This document shows, one piece after another, positions 62,196 to 64,000 of a stretch of DNA of 64,000 nucleotides; positions within the stretch are counted from its first letter, which is position 1, and each line of letters opens with the position of its first letter. Under the pieces are notes generated by a model that saw nothing but the letters and a program-made list of their open reading frames with translations, did no database searches and was not told the DNA's origin. The position numbers were made by a program, and so were the translations under genes. Source of the stretch: Halobacteriales archaeon YIM A00013 (lineage in GTDB: Archaea > Halobacteriota > Halobacteria > Halobacteriales > Haloarculaceae); contig JAKCFM010000001.1 in the NCBI GenBank assembly GCA_025041195.1, positions 744,001-808,000 on the forward strand, written 5' to 3'.

Positions 62196-63122
62196 TCAGT
62201 TAAGAACCTTCTGATAAACGCGAGTGATACCGTCGCCAAGCCGATCGAGCGATCGATCGGTCACAGCCCGGCCGTTTGATCGTCTGTCACCGGCAAGGAT
62301 CTCTGCGAGGCCGTCGCGAAGTCTGTCCTCGTCGTTGCTAATAACGGAGGGCTCGACGCCATCCAGCACGTCGGTGACAAAGCCCACATCACGGCTCACC
62401 ACCGGAACGTTGCAGGCAGCCGCTTCGCAGACCGAGAGCGGCCCGCTTTCGTAGTCGGAGGTGATCAACAGAGCATCGCTCGCGTTCATGTACGTCGGCA
62501 TCGATTCGTACGGCACACCAGTGACAGTTTCGAGCCGAACCCCATCGAGCTGGTCGGTGAGACGCCGCGCGAGCGCAACGTTCTTTTCCGACCGCTCTGG
62601 ATCGTATGGGAATAAAACAACGTTTTCGTCGGTTGACCAGTCGAGTGCTTCACGCGCGCTAGCTCGATCACTCGGTTGAAACAAGCTGTAATCAATACCG
62701 AATGGAACGAACTCGGACGGAACAGAGAGCGCTCTCTGGAGTGGTTTCGTCGGTGCGATCACGGCGTCACTGAATCGGACGGACGTTTCGCTCAGCAGCT
62801 GTAACCAGCGGGGCCCGAGCACATCGGAGCCCCACAGCGTCACCACGAGCGGTCGACCGAGCTGACAGACGCCCATGGGCGCTAAGAGTCCATAGTTCAC
62901 GTGGATCAGATCAAAATCTGCCAGCCCCTTGCCGAGCAGCTGGAGATAGACGCTGAGATAGGATCGGATGCCTCGGCTCCCCGCACGTGGGCGCGGAACG
63001 ATGAGCGTTTCACACTCGATATTCCGGTCTTCGAGGACGGACACCTGCTGGCTAAAAAACGACCTGTTCGATGTTGCGACCTGGAGGACGCGAAGCGGCT
63101 CATCGAAGGCGTTAGCTGCCAT
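62196..63122 (-). CDS. Family 4 glycosyltransferase
   Basis: 308 residues of the GT-B type. LHVLQVATSNRSFFS-like start (read LRVLQVATSNRSFF), LIHVNYGLLAPMGV, VTLWGSDVLGPRW and, in the C-terminal domain, MPTYMNASDALLITSDYESG with PLSVCEAAACNVPVV, the sugar-nucleotide binding E-x7-E motif region. It transfers a sugar to an acceptor lipid or glycan. The ATG at 63122 is chosen; the long upstream extension overlaps the next gene. It overlaps that gene by 11 bases, so they are coupled. Confidence 0.88.
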   Translation of the reverse strand: MAANAFDEPLRVLQVATSNRSFFSQQVSVLEDRNIECETLIVPRPRAGSRGIRSYLSVYLQLLGKGLADFDLIHVNYGLLAPMGVCQLGRPLVVTLWGSDVLGPRWLQLLSETSVRFSDAVIAPTKPLQRALSVPSEFVPFGIDYSLFQPSDRASAREALDWSTDENVVLFPYDPERSEKNVALARRLTDQLDGVRLETVTGVPYESMPTYMNASDALLITSDYESGPLSVCEAAACNVPVVSRDVGFVTDVLDGVEPSVISNDEDRLRDGLAEILAGDRRSNGRAVTDRSLDRLGDGITRVYQKVLN

Positions 63123-64000
63123 CGAGTGCCTCCAGAATGACTGCCGTCGTATCCGTTCGTGCTTCGAGCAACTGTGCTTGCCGTTCGTCCCACGCAGTGT
63201 CGCTTTCGAGCATCGCGACGGCGCTGTCGATCGCACGCTGATGTCGGTATGCTCCCTGGCAGTTGACGAGCAGTCCGTATTTTGCTTCAATCTCGTCGGT
63301 GTATCCCATGCGAAGCGAATTCACGTAGACGGCTGGCGTTCCAAGCACGGCGCTTTCGGCCGCCATTGTTGCACCTTCGCCGACGAAACAGTCCGCATAC
63401 GCAAGGAGATCGTGCATTCGATGGGGTGGAATCTGCGCCTGTCGATCGCGGAGCTCGCTCGGGACGCCGGCTTCTGCTGTAATGAGCACGTTGGCTCCCG
63501 TCGACTCCAATCGCGTGACGACATCGACCACGTCGTTGAATCCGCCCTCGCCGATGTCGTGTGATGCCTCCCAGGAGACAATCCGTAGGACCACAAACCG
63601 ATCGTCGGGATCGATATCGAGCGAGTCGAACACGCTTGGGTCGGGTTCGAACCGATCGGGATGCAGATAGGCGAGTTCGTGATAGCCGTCGTAACGATGC
63701 TGTTTCTCGCCAATATCATCGGTGTAACAGCTCGGCGTCCAGATTTCGTCGGCAAACGGGAACGTGATCGTATTCCCTGGCGCGTGTTCGGTGTCGGTGA
63801 AGACGACGCTTCTGGCACCAATCAGTGTTCCCACGTGTGCAACTGCCGTTCCGCCGATCGCACACATGACATCAGGCTCTAGTTCGCGCGCGCGTTGTAA
63901 CAGATGGAGCTCCCACCGCGGTTGGTCCACGAGGAGGCCGCGCATTCCGTCGGATTGCCCCCGAATCAACAGTTCGTAGTCGATGTCGGCAGCGTCGAGC
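63112..64000 (-). CDS. DUF354 family protein, 5' end missing
   Basis: The frame stays open to the window end, so the N-terminus is missing; the visible part has about 296 residues. PDVMCAIGGTAVAHVGTL and the pairing VFTDTEHAPGNTITFPFAD match the DUF354 family, GT-B-like glycosyltransferase relatives, and CFVGEGATMAAESAVLGTPA is its C-terminal donor-site region. It is read into the family 4 glycosyltransferase. Members are found in archaeal surface-polysaccharide clusters; the sugar is unknown. Confidence 0.88.
   Translation of the reverse strand, partial: LDAADIDYELLIRGQSDGMRGLLVDQPRWELHLLQRARELEPDVMCAIGGTAVAHVGTLIGARSVVFTDTEHAPGNTITFPFADEIWTPSCYTDDIGEKQHRYDGYHELAYLHPDRFEPDPSVFDSLDIDPDDRFVVLRIVSWEASHDIGEGGFNDVVDVVTRLESTGANVLITAEAGVPSELRDRQAQIPPHRMHDLLAYADCFVGEGATMAAESAVLGTPAVYVNSLRMGYTDEIEAKYGLLVNCQGAYRHQRAIDSAVAMLESDTAWDERQAQLLEARTDTTAVILEALDGS

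Overview
The window is a piece of a haloarchaeal (class Halobacteria) chromosome. The signs are acidic proteins, twin-arginine secretion signals, a PGF-CTERM sorting tail, a SAMP1-type ubiquitin-like modifier, leaderless-type promoters, and many small families found only in haloarchaea. GC looks moderate for the class, so I do not name a genus.

Region by region. 1-4800: surface-glycan genes (the end of a family 2 glycosyltransferase, a large membrane glycosyltransferase-like protein, an alkaline-phosphatase-superfamily hydrolase). 4843-11636: mixed metabolism and membrane genes, including a Tat-exported penicillin acylase and an aldo/keto reductase. 11830-24257: core metabolism (carB, two FAD oxidoreductases, thrB, pdxS) between small haloarchaeal families. 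24422-27479: a frameshifted secreted-protein gene, a possible CARF-like regulator and a membrane-anchored helix-turn-helix protein. 27486-30502: the divergent btuCD/btuF vitamin B12 uptake genes. 30545-32018: srp19-gar1-presenilin protease. 32024-38165: ornithine cyclodeaminase family, epimerase, acetolactate-synthase-like enzyme, samp1, HPP/universal-stress fusion. 38207-42045: nucleoside salvage and catabolism (udp, PfkB kinase, deoC), then a cobalamin adenosyltransferase.

42304-49192 is an integrated mobile element of about 6.9 kb inserted in the 3' end of a tRNA-Val(CAC) gene, bounded by a perfect 17-bp direct repeat. It carries a tyrosine integrase, a large winged-helix protein that may be a replication protein, and a set of very small genes. 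Three of these overlap their neighbour by ATGA junctions (a 29-residue membrane peptide upstream of the integrase, and a 37-residue cysteine-rich protein upstream of the large gene). A 1.4-kb gene-free tract holds a mosaic of repeats whose intervals each contain a different inverted repeat, next to an AT-rich stretch of palindromes that could be an origin. This is the strongest candidate for something undescribed.

49276-64000: the core chromosome resumes with small membrane proteins, a membrane-anchored HEAT/double-AAA+ ATPase beside a PH-domain protein, a TatD-family hydrolase, a NYN nuclease-like protein and a Tat-exported subtilisin. A second surface cluster follows: proteins with Thr/Pro/Ser stalks, a flippase with an unusual C-terminal stalk, a family 4 glycosyltransferase and a DUF354 protein cut by the window end. 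The two ends of the window thus both belong to surface-glycan gene sets.
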